Source: Puteibacter caeruleilacunae
GTDB taxonomy: Bacteria; Bacteroidota; Bacteroidia; Bacteroidales; Prolixibacteraceae
Direction: 5' to 3'
Length of the DNA stretch: 64,000 nt
Assembly (NCBI GenBank): GCA_005217565.1
Contig: SJCO01000012.1
Coordinates: 124,001 to 188,000, forward strand
A program made the translations under genes and the position numbers. Shown here piece by piece: positions 18,799-27,293 of this stretch (the stretch's first letter is position 1; each line of letters opens with the position of its first letter). Under the pieces are notes generated by a model that was not told where the DNA came from, did no database searches, and saw nothing but the letters and a program-made list of their open reading frames with translations.

Positions 18799-20124
18799 TT
18801 ATCTTCTTCTACCTTTCTTAGATGGAGACTTTTTCTTTTTACCTGCTGCTTGTTTGCGTTTTTTGCTTTTGTCTTCAAATACTCTTTTCTTCTTCTCATG
18901 GAAAGCTCCCTTAAAGGTTGGATCATCAACTTTACGCTGACGATCAATCTCTCGTAACATTTCCTGATTCTCTCTTTTAGGAGTATCGATAATCTCTACT
19001 TCAACAGGTATATCCAACTCTTCAACTTCTGTCTGCATTACCTTCTCAATCTTGCGCAAATGCCATTCTTCTGCAGGATTAATTAGCGACATTGCTGTTC
19101 CGTGGTTATTAGCTCTTGCAGTACGACCAATACGGTGAACATAGTCCTCGTATTGCTTTGGAATATCAAAATTGATTACATGACTGATCTCACTCACATC
19201 AAGTCCCCTTGCTGAGATATCGGTTGTTATCAGAATACGAACCTCTCCATTCTTAAAAGCATTTATGGTATTGGTACGGGTAGTCTGCCCTTTATTTGAA
19301 TGTAGGATCCTTTTCTCACCTTCTGCTTTACGTTTCACATTCTTCAACACTGCTTCGGCCGCAACCTTTGTATTACAGAATATAATAACACGTGTAAAGG
19401 TCTCCTCATCCATCAGCAAGTGACGAATAAGATTCAATTTGGTACGATGATTAGGCACCTTAAAATAAAACTGTTGAACCAATTCTGCAGGTGTTGCTGA
19501 TGGAGCAATTTCGATACGCGTTGGGATATCAAGAAATTCTTCAGCCATCGTTTCCACCCTTTCCGAGAATGTAGCAGAGAACAAAAGATTCTGTTTACGC
19601 ATTGGAATTATTTCCAGGATCTTTCTCAACTGAGGCATAAATCCCATATCCAACATACGGTCGGCTTCATCAATGATCAAGGTTCTTACCTTTCGGGTAT
19701 CTAAATATCCCTCATGATAAAGATCCATCAATCGACCTGGAGTTGCCACTAAGATGTCGATACCAGGCTCCATTAATTGAGCATGCTTGGTCCACCCTAC
19801 ACCTCCAAATACGGCAGCATGACGAATATTTGAAAATTGTGTTAATTCCTCAATATCATCACCTACTTGCATAGACAATTCCCGTGTTGGGACAAGTATA
19901 ATTGCTCGTGGGCTATCTCCTTCAGCTTTTACCAACTTCATTAGAAGAGGAATAAGATAAGCAGCTGTTTTACCTGTACCGGTTTGTGCAATTCCTAAAA
20001 CATCATTACCTGATCTAATTGCAGGAATAGCCTTCTCCTGAATCGGGGTTGGTTCAACAAATCCCAATTCATCTAACGACTTTAATATCGACTTACTTAC
20101 CTTTAATTCTCTAAAACTCCTCAT
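18799..20124 (-). CDS. DEAD-box RNA helicase, RhlE-like
   Basis: ATP-dependent RNA unwinding, probably in ribosome assembly or mRNA decay. The 441-residue protein has all core motifs in order: Q motif (PTPIQ), AQTGTGKT, PTRELSMQ, TPGRLMD, DEAD, SAT, ARGLD and HRIGRTAR. The last 45 or so residues are Lys/Arg rich (KKRKQAAGKKKKSPSKKGRRR region), a basic RNA-binding tail typical of RhlE-type helicases. It stands alone between mntP (converging) and dprA (same strand, 73 bp upstream). Confidence 0.94.
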   Translation of the reverse strand: MRSFRELKVSKSILKSLDELGFVEPTPIQEKAIPAIRSGNDVLGIAQTGTGKTAAYLIPLLMKLVKAEGDSPRAIILVPTRELSMQVGDDIEELTQFSNIRHAAVFGGVGWTKHAQLMEPGIDILVATPGRLMDLYHEGYLDTRKVRTLIIDEADRMLDMGFMPQLRKILEIIPMRKQNLLFSATFSERVETMAEEFLDIPTRIEIAPSATPAELVQQFYFKVPNHRTKLNLIRHLLMDEETFTRVIIFCNTKVAAEAVLKNVKRKAEGEKRILHSNKGQTTRTNTINAFKNGEVRILITTDISARGLDVSEISHVINFDIPKQYEDYVHRIGRTARANNHGTAMSLINPAEEWHLRKIEKVMQTEVEELDIPVEVEIIDTPKRENQEMLREIDRQRKVDDPTFKGAFHEKKKRVFEDKSKKRKQAAGKKKKSPSKKGRRR

Positions 20125-20197
20125 GTGCTCAATTTATAAATGAACTGCAAAAGTAATAATTCATTGCGAATTACGGGATTCTATATCGAAATGCTCC

Positions 20198-21307
20198 TTA
20201 ATTACGATATCGATACAGGTTTCCAGGCAGTGTTTCAACCAATCCATTCATCTCAAGATTCAACAAACAGGTTGACACGCGACTAATGGGCATCTTACAA
20301 TGACTTGCCAGTACATCCATTGGTAACTGCTCTTCCTTCCTAAGACAATCATAAATCACTTGTTCCTCAGAAGAAAGTTCAACAAATAGCTTAGGTTGAA
20401 TTGCTTCCTTTTTCTTTTCTTCAGGTTCCCACCCCAGGAAGTACTCCAAATCATCGGCCGATTCAATCAATATGGCCTGATTGGTCTTAATAAGCATATT
20501 ACACCCTGCAGAATACTTATCCGACGCCCTTCCAGGAAAAGCGAAAACATCGCGATTGTACGAATTCGCAATATCAGCAGTAATTAAAGAACCTCCCTTG
20601 TTGGCAGACTCAATAACAATGGTAGCATCAGCCAATCCAGCAATAATTCTGTTTCGTCGAACAAAATATCTAGGATCTAATTCAGTTTGACTAAGAAACT
20701 CCGTCACCAAGGCTCCTTGATTTATAATTTCTCTCGATTTATTGTAATGTTGCGAAGGATATAATTTATCCAATCCGTGAGCAACAACACCAATCGTATC
20801 TAGCTGATTGGCTAATGCTGCCTGGTGTGCACAAATATCTATTCCATAAGCCAGACCACTTACAATTAAAACATCGTACCCTTTGTTGCGTAATCCGGCG
20901 ACTAAATTCTCACAGTTCTCTCTACCTGCTGGTGTGGCATGCCTGGTACCAACAATACTGATTACCTTTTGACGATTTAAATCGCAATTACCTTGGGAAT
21001 ACAATAATACCGGAGCATCAGTACACTGAACCAGTCTTCGGGGATAATTGGACTCTGTAAGAAAACAAGTATTAATATTATTCTTCTGAATAAACTCAAT
21101 CTCCTTTTCCGCCCTTAACAGCGTTTCTTTACTTCGTAAACTTTTAAGAATCGATTTACTTACTCGGGGAATTTTCCCTAAAACAGAAGGTTTTTCAGCG
21201 AATAGTTCTTCAATATCATCTACATTCTCTAATAATGTTCTGGCATGAACGCTTCCAATACCAGGAGTGATTGTCAAAGCAATCTGATAAGCTAATTTAT
21301 CAGGCAT
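20198..21307 (-). CDS. dprA: DNA-processing protein DprA
   Basis: DprA binds incoming single-stranded DNA and loads RecA during transformation. The product has an N-terminal SAM/HhH-like domain (ALTITPGIGSVHARTLL), the Rossmann-like core (VGTRHATPAGREN, VSGLAYGIDICAHQAAL, DPRYFVRRNRIIAGLADATIVIE, GSLITADIANSYNRDVFAFPG), and a C-terminal winged-helix (last 60 residues). An ATG at 21328 would overlap the upstream gene by 29 bp; the ATG at 21307 gives a compact overlap with that gene's TGA and begins just before the conserved part, so I use it (369 residues). Confidence 0.93.
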   Translation of the reverse strand: MPDKLAYQIALTITPGIGSVHARTLLENVDDIEELFAEKPSVLGKIPRVSKSILKSLRSKETLLRAEKEIEFIQKNNINTCFLTESNYPRRLVQCTDAPVLLYSQGNCDLNRQKVISIVGTRHATPAGRENCENLVAGLRNKGYDVLIVSGLAYGIDICAHQAALANQLDTIGVVAHGLDKLYPSQHYNKSREIINQGALVTEFLSQTELDPRYFVRRNRIIAGLADATIVIESANKGGSLITADIANSYNRDVFAFPGRASDKYSAGCNMLIKTNQAILIESADDLEYFLGWEPEEKKKEAIQPKLFVELSSEEQVIYDCLRKEEQLPMDVLASHCKMPISRVSTCLLNLEMNGLVETLPGNLYRYRN

Positions 21308-21761
21308 TATTCTTTGTAATTTGTTCATTTAGTTGATTAATAATTTTACGGCGTTTGTCAACTGACAAGGCCGATAGTCCTACTTTGGGAAATGTAGCAA
21401 TCCCTCTACGCGTTCGTACTGAAAGGCGTAAATTAGCTTTTAGCCCCCAAACCGACTCCTTAAAATCAACACCCTTCAACCTGGAGGCAGCAAATTCAAT
21501 AGATTTATATTCTTTCCCAGGTAAACTCACAATTGAATAATAACGCAAAATAACTCGCTCATCAGAAATGGTAAAATAGACATACTGAAAATTCATCCAT
21601 ACAAAAAAGAGCAGATCAGCAAAAAACATAGCAGACACAATTGATAACCACAATGAATCTTCCATTACTATAAATGTGACAATTAACGCCAAATAAGCAA
21701 TTCCGGCAAGAATAAAAAACTGCCATATTTTCCGTGATGCTTTCTTGTTCTCTATTACCAT
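21300..21761 (-). CDS. PH-domain-like membrane protein
   Basis: The 153-residue protein has two transmembrane helices near residues 13-32 and 37-57, then a soluble domain with the pattern of bacterial PH domains (YVYFTISDERVILRYYSIV, then RGIATFPKVGLSALS). The function is unknown. The gene overlaps dprA by at least 8 bp, so the two are translationally linked, but no functional link to DNA uptake can be read from the sequence. Confidence 0.7.
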   Translation of the reverse strand: MVIENKKASRKIWQFFILAGIAYLALIVTFIVMEDSLWLSIVSAMFFADLLFFVWMNFQYVYFTISDERVILRYYSIVSLPGKEYKSIEFAASRLKGVDFKESVWGLKANLRLSVRTRRGIATFPKVGLSALSVDKRRKIINQLNEQITKNNA

Positions 21762-21839
21762 AAACTTAATCTAATTTTAACTGCGAATCATAATCCGACA
21801 GTTAACGTTGGTTTTGAAACTTAAAATAACAATTTGTTT

Positions 21840-21847
21840 TAACTTTG
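21840..21847 (+). promoter_or_regulatory. Putative -7 element for aroB-aroA
   Basis: TAACTTTG fits TAnnTTTG, 64 bp before the aroB ATG. A TTTG at 21813-21816 leaves a 23-nt spacer, longer than usual. Confidence 0.35.
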
Positions 21848-21911
21848 ACATTCAAATCAGCAATTAATTATTTGATTGAGCTTTTTCAGTCATCCAAATA
21901 ACGTTAACATT

Positions 21912-22973
21912 ATGGTTCCAAAAATAAAATCAAACGTCACATTTCCCCAGAATATAGTTGCAGAACTGGAGCAGTTAATAGCAACATATCCAGCTGACAA
22001 GGTATTTATGGTCACTGAGGAAAACACAGATAGACTTTGCTTTCCTATATTTAAGGAATCAGCCACTCTTTCTTCATTGAAAAGATTAACAATTCCGGCA
22101 GGTGAAAAAGCAAAAACTGTTGAAACGCTTAGTGCTGTTTGGCAATTTCTTAGTGAAAATAAGGCCGACCGAGGTTCCCTTTTGATTAACCTTGGAGGAG
22201 GAATGCTAACCGATTTATGTGGTTTTGCTGCTTCAAGCTTCAAGCGAGGAATGGCTTTTGTTAATATTCCTACAACATTGCTATCTCAAGTAGATGCATC
22301 TGTGGGAGGCAAAACAGGAATCAATTTTAACGGATTCAAAAACGAAATCGGAGTATTCAGTCTGCCTAAAATGGTATATGTTGATTCTCAGTTTTTACGT
22401 ACCATTGATCAGCAGAACTTCGTTTCAGGTTATGCCGAAATGATCAAGCACGGTCTTATCATGGATAAAAAACACTTTGAAGATGTGCAGTCATATGACC
22501 TAGGCAATATTGATTACGAACGCATTGGGGAAATGGTAGCAGATTCCATTGCAGTAAAAGATCATTTTGTAATCAATGATCCTACAGAAAAGAACATTAG
22601 AAAAGCGTTGAACTTTGGTCACACAGTGGGACATGCATTTGAAAGTTTCGCCATGAAATCAGGAAAACCAATCCTTCATGGTTATGCTGTTGCCTATGGT
22701 ATGATCGGTGAGCTTTTCCTTTCATATAAAGTAGCAGGTTTCGATAAGCAAATGCTTCAAGAAATTTCAGCTTGGTTAATTGAACTGTATGGTAAGTTTG
22801 AAATCTCAACAGACGATTATGAACAGCTTTACCAGTTAATGACTCATGACAAGAAAAATGTTGGCAACAGAATCAATTTTACACTTATTCCTGAAGTTGG
22901 ATCATTTATCATTGACCAAAACTGCTCAAAGGAACTTATTTTTGAATCGCTTGAGTTTTACAAAAACCTTTAA
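21912..22973 (+). CDS. aroB: 3-dehydroquinate synthase
   Basis: AroB cyclises DAHP to 3-dehydroquinate, the second shikimate-pathway step, with NAD and a divalent metal. Motifs seen: LGGGMLTDLCGFAASSFKRG, PTTLLSQVDASVGGKTGIN, the metal-site segments ending in YAEMIKHGLI, and LNFGHTVGHAFE. The frame is open to a TTG at 21876, but the ATG at 21912 gives 353 residues, the family norm. It is 9 bp ahead of aroA, so the two are one operon making chorismate precursors. Confidence 0.96.
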   Translation: MVPKIKSNVTFPQNIVAELEQLIATYPADKVFMVTEENTDRLCFPIFKESATLSSLKRLTIPAGEKAKTVETLSAVWQFLSENKADRGSLLINLGGGMLTDLCGFAASSFKRGMAFVNIPTTLLSQVDASVGGKTGINFNGFKNEIGVFSLPKMVYVDSQFLRTIDQQNFVSGYAEMIKHGLIMDKKHFEDVQSYDLGNIDYERIGEMVADSIAVKDHFVINDPTEKNIRKALNFGHTVGHAFESFAMKSGKPILHGYAVAYGMIGELFLSYKVAGFDKQMLQEISAWLIELYGKFEISTDDYEQLYQLMTHDKKNVGNRINFTLIPEVGSFIIDQNCSKELIFESLEFYKNL

Positions 22974-22982
22974 TCCGAAATC

Positions 22983-24218
22983 ATGAACACTATATATACT
23001 TTAAACAAGCAAGATAAAATCATCAACGGAGATATTAATCTTCCTGCATCAAAAAGTATCTGTAACCGTGCACTTATAATTAATGCATTAAGTTACAGTC
23101 CTTATGACATTCAGAATATCTCTGATAGCGACGATACAAAAGTCATGCTTAACGTGTTAAATTCAAACACGAACACCTTTGACATAGGGCATGCCGGAAC
23201 AGCAATGCGATTCTTAACTGCATTTCTGGCAAAGATTGTTGGAGAATGGACATTAACCGGTTCTGACCGTATGAAGGAACGTCCTATTGGTGTTTTGGTT
23301 GATGCACTTAACGAACTGGGAGCTAAAATTGAATATCTTGAAAAGGATGGATATCCTCCTTTGAAAATTTGGGGATCTCACCTAAAAGGAAAAGTATTAG
23401 AACTCGATGGAAGCATTAGTAGTCAGTATATTTCTGCGCTATTGATGATTGCACCAGCCATTGAAAACGGCCTGACGATAAAACTTAAAAACAAAGTAAT
23501 GTCGCGTTCATACATTGAGCTAACGCTTAAATTAATGAAGCAGTTTGGTGTGCGTTCATATTTTGGTGGAAATGAGATTAGAGTAGAAGAACAAACATAT
23601 CAACCTAAACTATACAAGGTCGAAAGCGATTGGTCAGGAGCTTCATATTGGTATCAGCTGGCAGCTCTTTCTGATGAAGCAAATATCAAACTGGAAGGAC
23701 TTCGCAAACAGAGTCTGCAAGGAGATTGTGCCATTGCGAAATGGTTCGAACAATTTGGCGTTTCTTCAAAACAAGAAGGAGAAGCTGTTAGATTAACCAA
23801 GACTTCAGATCAGTTACCGAAGAAATTAACCCTTAATATGATTGAGAATCCCGACGTAGCACAAACGATGGCTGTACTATGTGTTCTAAAAAAGGTTCCT
23901 TTTCATTTTACAGGGGTTGAAACATTAAAGATTAAGGAAACAGATAGAATCACTGCTTTACAGAATGAACTTCTTAAGTTTGGAGCTAAACTTACAGAAC
24001 CTCGTCATGGAGAATTGGCGTGGGATGGCAACATTGATGAATCAATCATTAATAGTGAGATCTCAATCCCAACCTATAAAGATCATAGAATGGCTATGGC
24101 ATTTGCTCCTGCAGCAATGTTCTATCCAAATATCAAGATTGAAGAACCAATGGTAGTTACTAAGTCTTACCCAGGATACTGGAACGACTTAAAGAAAGTT
24201 GGTTTTGATATCGCATAA
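22983..24218 (+). CDS. aroA: 3-phosphoshikimate 1-carboxyvinyltransferase (EPSP synthase)
   Basis: AroA joins phosphoenolpyruvate to shikimate 3-phosphate, the sixth shikimate-pathway step. The 411-residue protein has the substrate-binding LPASKSICNRALI at its start, GTAMRFLTAFLA, RMKERPI, SDWSGASYW, IKETDRITAL and YKDHRMAMAFAP. It lies directly downstream of aroB. At 411 residues it is at the short end of the family, normal for Bacteroidota as I recall. Confidence 0.97.
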   Translation: MNTIYTLNKQDKIINGDINLPASKSICNRALIINALSYSPYDIQNISDSDDTKVMLNVLNSNTNTFDIGHAGTAMRFLTAFLAKIVGEWTLTGSDRMKERPIGVLVDALNELGAKIEYLEKDGYPPLKIWGSHLKGKVLELDGSISSQYISALLMIAPAIENGLTIKLKNKVMSRSYIELTLKLMKQFGVRSYFGGNEIRVEEQTYQPKLYKVESDWSGASYWYQLAALSDEANIKLEGLRKQSLQGDCAIAKWFEQFGVSSKQEGEAVRLTKTSDQLPKKLTLNMIENPDVAQTMAVLCVLKKVPFHFTGVETLKIKETDRITALQNELLKFGAKLTEPRHGELAWDGNIDESIINSEISIPTYKDHRMAMAFAPAAMFYPNIKIEEPMVVTKSYPGYWNDLKKVGFDIA

Positions 24219-24260
24219 ATAAGATTCAAAATATCCATTGTTGTTATATTAACATTTTTT

Positions 24261-24295
24261 GTTCCTGGGGTGGCATATAGAGCTGTCCCAGGAAC
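24261..24295 (+). terminator. Probable terminator after aroA
   Basis: A perfect 9-bp stem (GTTCCTGGG with CCCAGGAAC) around a 17-nt loop, 42 bp past the aroA stop; the T run after it is short. The rest of the gap to arsR holds only the arsR promoter. Confidence 0.55.
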
Positions 24296-24419
24296 TTCTT
24301 ATTCCAGCTTCCAAACGTATCGGACCTTTACTTTATACCTTACCGACTCATCTTTTCATTGAATCGTCTAATCATCCCCCTCTACTTTGTTACTGAATCG
24401 TTAAAATTGATCTGATCTA

Positions 24420-24460
24420 TTGCGCGTTATATTTTTATGTCGTATGTTTGCGTCATAAAA
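24420..24460 (+). promoter_or_regulatory. arsR promoter embedded in a 28-bp inverted repeat (putative ArsR operator)
   Basis: TTGC (24420-24423), a 19-nt spacer and TATGTTTG (24443-24450) form a Bacteroidota promoter. The -7 box is the exact centre of an inverted repeat: TTTTATGTCG (24433-24442) on the left, CGTCATAAAA (24451-24460) on the right, with one mismatch between the 10-bp arms. A repressor dimer bound there would cover the promoter, as known for ArsR/SmtB autoregulation. Transcription would start near 24457. Confidence 0.7.
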
Positions 24461-24469
24461 CATTACATC

Positions 24470-24796
24470 ATGATAAAACACGAACTCTTTGAAGAAGATC
24501 TGCAAGAATTGGCAAGATTAGCAAAAGCACTTAGTCACCCGGCACGTATTCAGATTTTGAAATACGTAGCAGAATCGAAGACCTGCATATCGGGAGATAT
24601 TAGTAAAGAACTTCCTTTAAGCAGAACAACTGTCTCTCAGCATTTAAGTGAGTTAAAAGAAGCTGGACTACTGAAAGGACAAGTAGAAGGAGTAAAAATA
24701 AAATACTGTCTTTGCGCAAATAACATTAATCGACTAAAGACTGTATTTCAGGGTTTCCTGGAAGAGTTGGAAGTTAACACAACCTCTAGTTGCTAA
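24470..24796 (+). CDS. arsR: ArsR/SmtB family metalloregulator
   Basis: A 108-residue winged-helix repressor: LAKALSHPARIQILKYV (helices 1-2) and the recognition region LSRTTVSQHLSELKEAGLL. Cysteines that could bind As(III) are in ESKTCISGD, KYCLCANN and the terminal SSC; the classic ELCVCDL motif is absent, so the site must be of another type. The frame extends to 24437, but that start would lie upstream of the predicted transcription start, so the ATG at 24470 is right. It precedes arsC by 117 bp, a stretch with a possible hairpin (24808-24814 with 24855-24861). Confidence 0.88.
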   Translation: MIKHELFEEDLQELARLAKALSHPARIQILKYVAESKTCISGDISKELPLSRTTVSQHLSELKEAGLLKGQVEGVKIKYCLCANNINRLKTVFQGFLEELEVNTTSSC

Positions 24797-24913
24797 AGTA
24801 TCGATAAAACAAGCAAAGACATAGCAGCTCAGAGCAAGGAAGTCTGAACTAATAGCTTGTTCTGTCTGTTAACACGAAATACTTAATTACAATAACATCA
24901 AAAAATAATAAAA

Positions 24914-25333
24914 ATGAAGGTTCTTATTTTATGTACAGGTAACTCATGCCGAAGTCAAATGGCACACGGATTTCTTCAATCTTTTGACAAAGATCTGCAA
25001 GTTTATTCTGGAGGAACCGAAGCCTCAGGAAAACTTAACTCAAATGCCGTTAAAGTTATGGAAGAAATAGGTATCGACATCAGTAATCACACTTCTGATT
25101 CAGTTGAGAAATATCTTGATGAAGCATGGGACTATGTAATTACCGTATGTGGAGGTGCTAATGAAAGTTGTCCTGCATTTCTTGGAGATGTAAAAGAGAG
25201 ATTGCACATCGGTTTTGATGATCCTTCACATGCAGTAGGTAATGATGAATTTATTATGAGCGAATTTCATCGTGTAAGAGATGAAATCAAAGAAAGATTC
25301 TACGAGTTTTATCAAACTAAAATAAAAGAGTAA
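24914..25333 (+). CDS. arsC: Arsenate reductase, thioredoxin-coupled (low-molecular-weight phosphatase fold)
   Basis: It reduces arsenate to arsenite. The 139-residue protein has the phosphatase-fold P-loop CTGNSCRSQMAHG (nucleophile Cys near residue 7) and the redox cysteines in VITVCGGANESCPAF, spaced as in Staphylococcus-type ArsC; DDPSHA supplies the general acid. The regulator is just upstream, which supports arsenic over a protein-tyrosine-phosphatase role. No arsenite exporter (ArsB or Acr3) follows; the next gene is on the other strand. Confidence 0.9.
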   Translation: MKVLILCTGNSCRSQMAHGFLQSFDKDLQVYSGGTEASGKLNSNAVKVMEEIGIDISNHTSDSVEKYLDEAWDYVITVCGGANESCPAFLGDVKERLHIGFDDPSHAVGNDEFIMSEFHRVRDEIKERFYEFYQTKIKE

Positions 25334-25345
25334 AAGTGTTTATAA

Positions 25346-25388
25346 AGAAAATGTCACATGCGAATATGCAGGTGACATTTTTATTTTA
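25346..25388. terminator. Bidirectional terminator between arsC and mnmA
   Basis: A 9-bp stem (AAATGTCAC at 25349-25357 with GTGACATTT at 25372-25380), with A residues on the left and T residues on the right, can end both the plus-strand arsC and the minus-strand mnmA transcripts. Confidence 0.8.
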
Positions 25389-26558
25389 TTAGTCACTTAT
25401 AACTCCTGAGCCAATCAGTTCATCTTCGTCATACCATGCAGCAAACTGCCCTTGTACAACAGCTCTTTGACGATTCTCAAAAACAATATATACACCTGTT
25501 TCTGTTCGATGTAATGTTGCTTTTTCTAAAGGTTGACGATAGCGTATACGAACCAGATAGTCCTTTTTCTCCCCGACTGCTATCTCCAGATCAGGCCTTA
25601 TCCAATGAACATCTTCGTCTTTAATAAACAACGCTTTTCGTGATAAACATGGATGATCATGACCTTGCCCCACGTAGATAATGTTACGTTCTACATCAGT
25701 ATGTAACACAAACATTGGTTCTGGTCTTCCTCCAATATTAAGTCCTTTTCGCTGACCTACAGTATAAAAGTGAGCTCCTTTGTGCTGTCCGGCTACCTTT
25801 CCATGCCATGGTCTAAAAGGAAATGGCTTAGACATCTCTTCTAGTGTCTCTTCTTTTCTAAGCGACAACTTTGTGTCTTTAGGTATTTCAATAACATTAC
25901 CTTCTTTAGCCTTAAGCTTCTGCTGAAGAAATGTTGGTAAATCTACCTTTCCAACAAAACAAATTCCTTGTGAGTCTTTCTTTTCAGCTGAGGCTAGATT
26001 TTCTCTTCTTGCGATCTCTCTAACTTCAGGCTTATCCAAATGACCGATTGGGAACATCGCCTTTGAAAGTTGTTCCTGATTTAACTGACACAGAAAATAA
26101 CTCTGATCTTTATTACCATCAGCACCAGCAATCAAGCGATGAAAAGTCTGTCCATCCTTCTCAATAGTCTCTTTCTGACAATAGTGTCCGGTGGCAACAT
26201 AATCAACATCAAACTCCAGTGCCTTCTTTAAGAAAACGTCAAACTTAATTTCTCGATTACATAAAACATCCGGATTGGGAGTTCTTCCTGCCTCATATTC
26301 GGCAAACATGTAATCAACCACTCGCTTTCTATATTCCTCGCTATGGTCTACAATGTGCAAAGGGATATCCAATTTTGAAGCAACCATCTTAGCAAACAAC
26401 ACATCATCCTCTGCCGAACATTCGGCCGACTTTAAACCGGTTGTGTCATGCCAATTAACCATAAACAGAGCAATTACGTCATACCCTTGCTCTTTCAATA
26501 GGTAGGCTGCTACACTTGAGTCAACTCCTCCTGATAATCCTACTGCTACTTTTGTCAT
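25389..26558 (-). CDS. mnmA: tRNA-specific 2-thiouridylase MnmA
   Basis: MnmA adds sulfur to uridine 34 of Lys, Glu and Gln tRNAs. The 389-residue protein has the PP-loop GLSGGVDSSVAAYLL at its start and the two catalytic cysteine contexts TPNPDVLCNREIKF and KDSQGICFVGK. The tRNA-binding and beta-barrel domains follow (HYTVGQRKGLNIGG). GTAGGAGAA upstream resembles a ribosome binding site, unusual in this window. It appears to be a single-gene unit. The sulfur comes ultimately from cysteine desulfurase, but the SUF genes are far away. Confidence 0.96.
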   Translation of the reverse strand: MTKVAVGLSGGVDSSVAAYLLKEQGYDVIALFMVNWHDTTGLKSAECSAEDDVLFAKMVASKLDIPLHIVDHSEEYRKRVVDYMFAEYEAGRTPNPDVLCNREIKFDVFLKKALEFDVDYVATGHYCQKETIEKDGQTFHRLIAGADGNKDQSYFLCQLNQEQLSKAMFPIGHLDKPEVREIARRENLASAEKKDSQGICFVGKVDLPTFLQQKLKAKEGNVIEIPKDTKLSLRKEETLEEMSKPFPFRPWHGKVAGQHKGAHFYTVGQRKGLNIGGRPEPMFVLHTDVERNIIYVGQGHDHPCLSRKALFIKDEDVHWIRPDLEIAVGEKKDYLVRIRYRQPLEKATLHRTETGVYIVFENRQRAVVQGQFAAWYDEDELIGSGVISD

Positions 26559-26643
26559 TTTTCTATTCTCCTACAAATAATTGAGCGCAAAGGTACTAAG
26601 TTCATCTGATACAGACAACCAATCGACCCGTTGTAATAACACG

Positions 26644-27108
26644 CTACTTATTTGTGGAATATTTATGCGCTAAGCTGGTAAGCTCACCAACCAGTACTGC
26701 TAGATTCACAGGTATTTCATCAAGGTCATTTATCTCTACACGCTGCACTTCCTTTCCCGAACTAAATGTAATAAAACGATCCATCCCCAAAGAATTACCT
26801 TCGAGTCCTCCATATTCATTCTCAAGTTCTTTCGGTGTAGCTTTGTCTACGAGTTGTTTTATTAGTTCCTGGTCATTCGAACTAATTACATCAACAGCAA
26901 TATCGCCATTGGTGCTGCCCTGCTGATTCTCTATGGTAATGATACCCGTTGAATCAACCTTGATAATTTGTACTCGGTTGTATAGAGAACTATTAACTTG
27001 ATACTCTATGCTATAGTTTTTTGTCGTTGTTTCAATCTCCTGATCTTCACAAGATGTAAACAAGAGGACAAACAGGGCGATGATATATGTTCTTAAATGT
27101 GATCTCAT
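26644..27108 (-). CDS. Small lipoprotein of unknown function
   Basis: The 154-residue product starts with a lipoprotein signal (RTYIIALFVLLFTSC, lipidated Cys near residue 20), then a soluble domain with alternating strands that I do not recognise. An ATG four codons upstream (27108 versus 27120) is possible; I use the one giving the compact signal. It lies between mnmA and the transglutaminase gene, with over 80 bp on either side, so it is probably transcribed alone. Confidence 0.65.
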   Translation of the reverse strand: MRSHLRTYIIALFVLLFTSCEDQEIETTTKNYSIEYQVNSSLYNRVQIIKVDSTGIITIENQQGSTNGDIAVDVISSNDQELIKQLVDKATPKELENEYGGLEGNSLGMDRFITFSSGKEVQRVEINDLDEIPVNLAVLVGELTSLAHKYSTNK

Positions 27109-27180
27109 AAGGCTAACCATTTTGTGCTTAATATCTCCACAATAATCATTCCTAATTCGACCAATTCAAACAATTATTTG

Positions 27181-27216
27181 AAAAAAGAAAAAGGGAGCTG
27201 TTTCAACAACTCCCTT
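27181..27216 (-). terminator. Terminator after the transglutaminase gene
   Basis: AAGGGAG (27191-27197) pairs with CTCCCTT (27210-27216), and TGTT/AACA continues the stem inside; on the minus strand a T-rich run follows (27181-27192 complement). It lies 77 bp past the stop codon at 27294. Confidence 0.75.
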
Positions 27217-27293
27217 CTTTGGTTATATTATCAACACTTCATTTATCCAGACAACATCAGAGAAAATCTATGATATCTAAATATTTAATGAGT

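Noticed and set aside
24437-24469. N-terminal extension of ArsR by 11 residues
   Set aside because: It starts upstream of the predicted transcription start, within the promoter.
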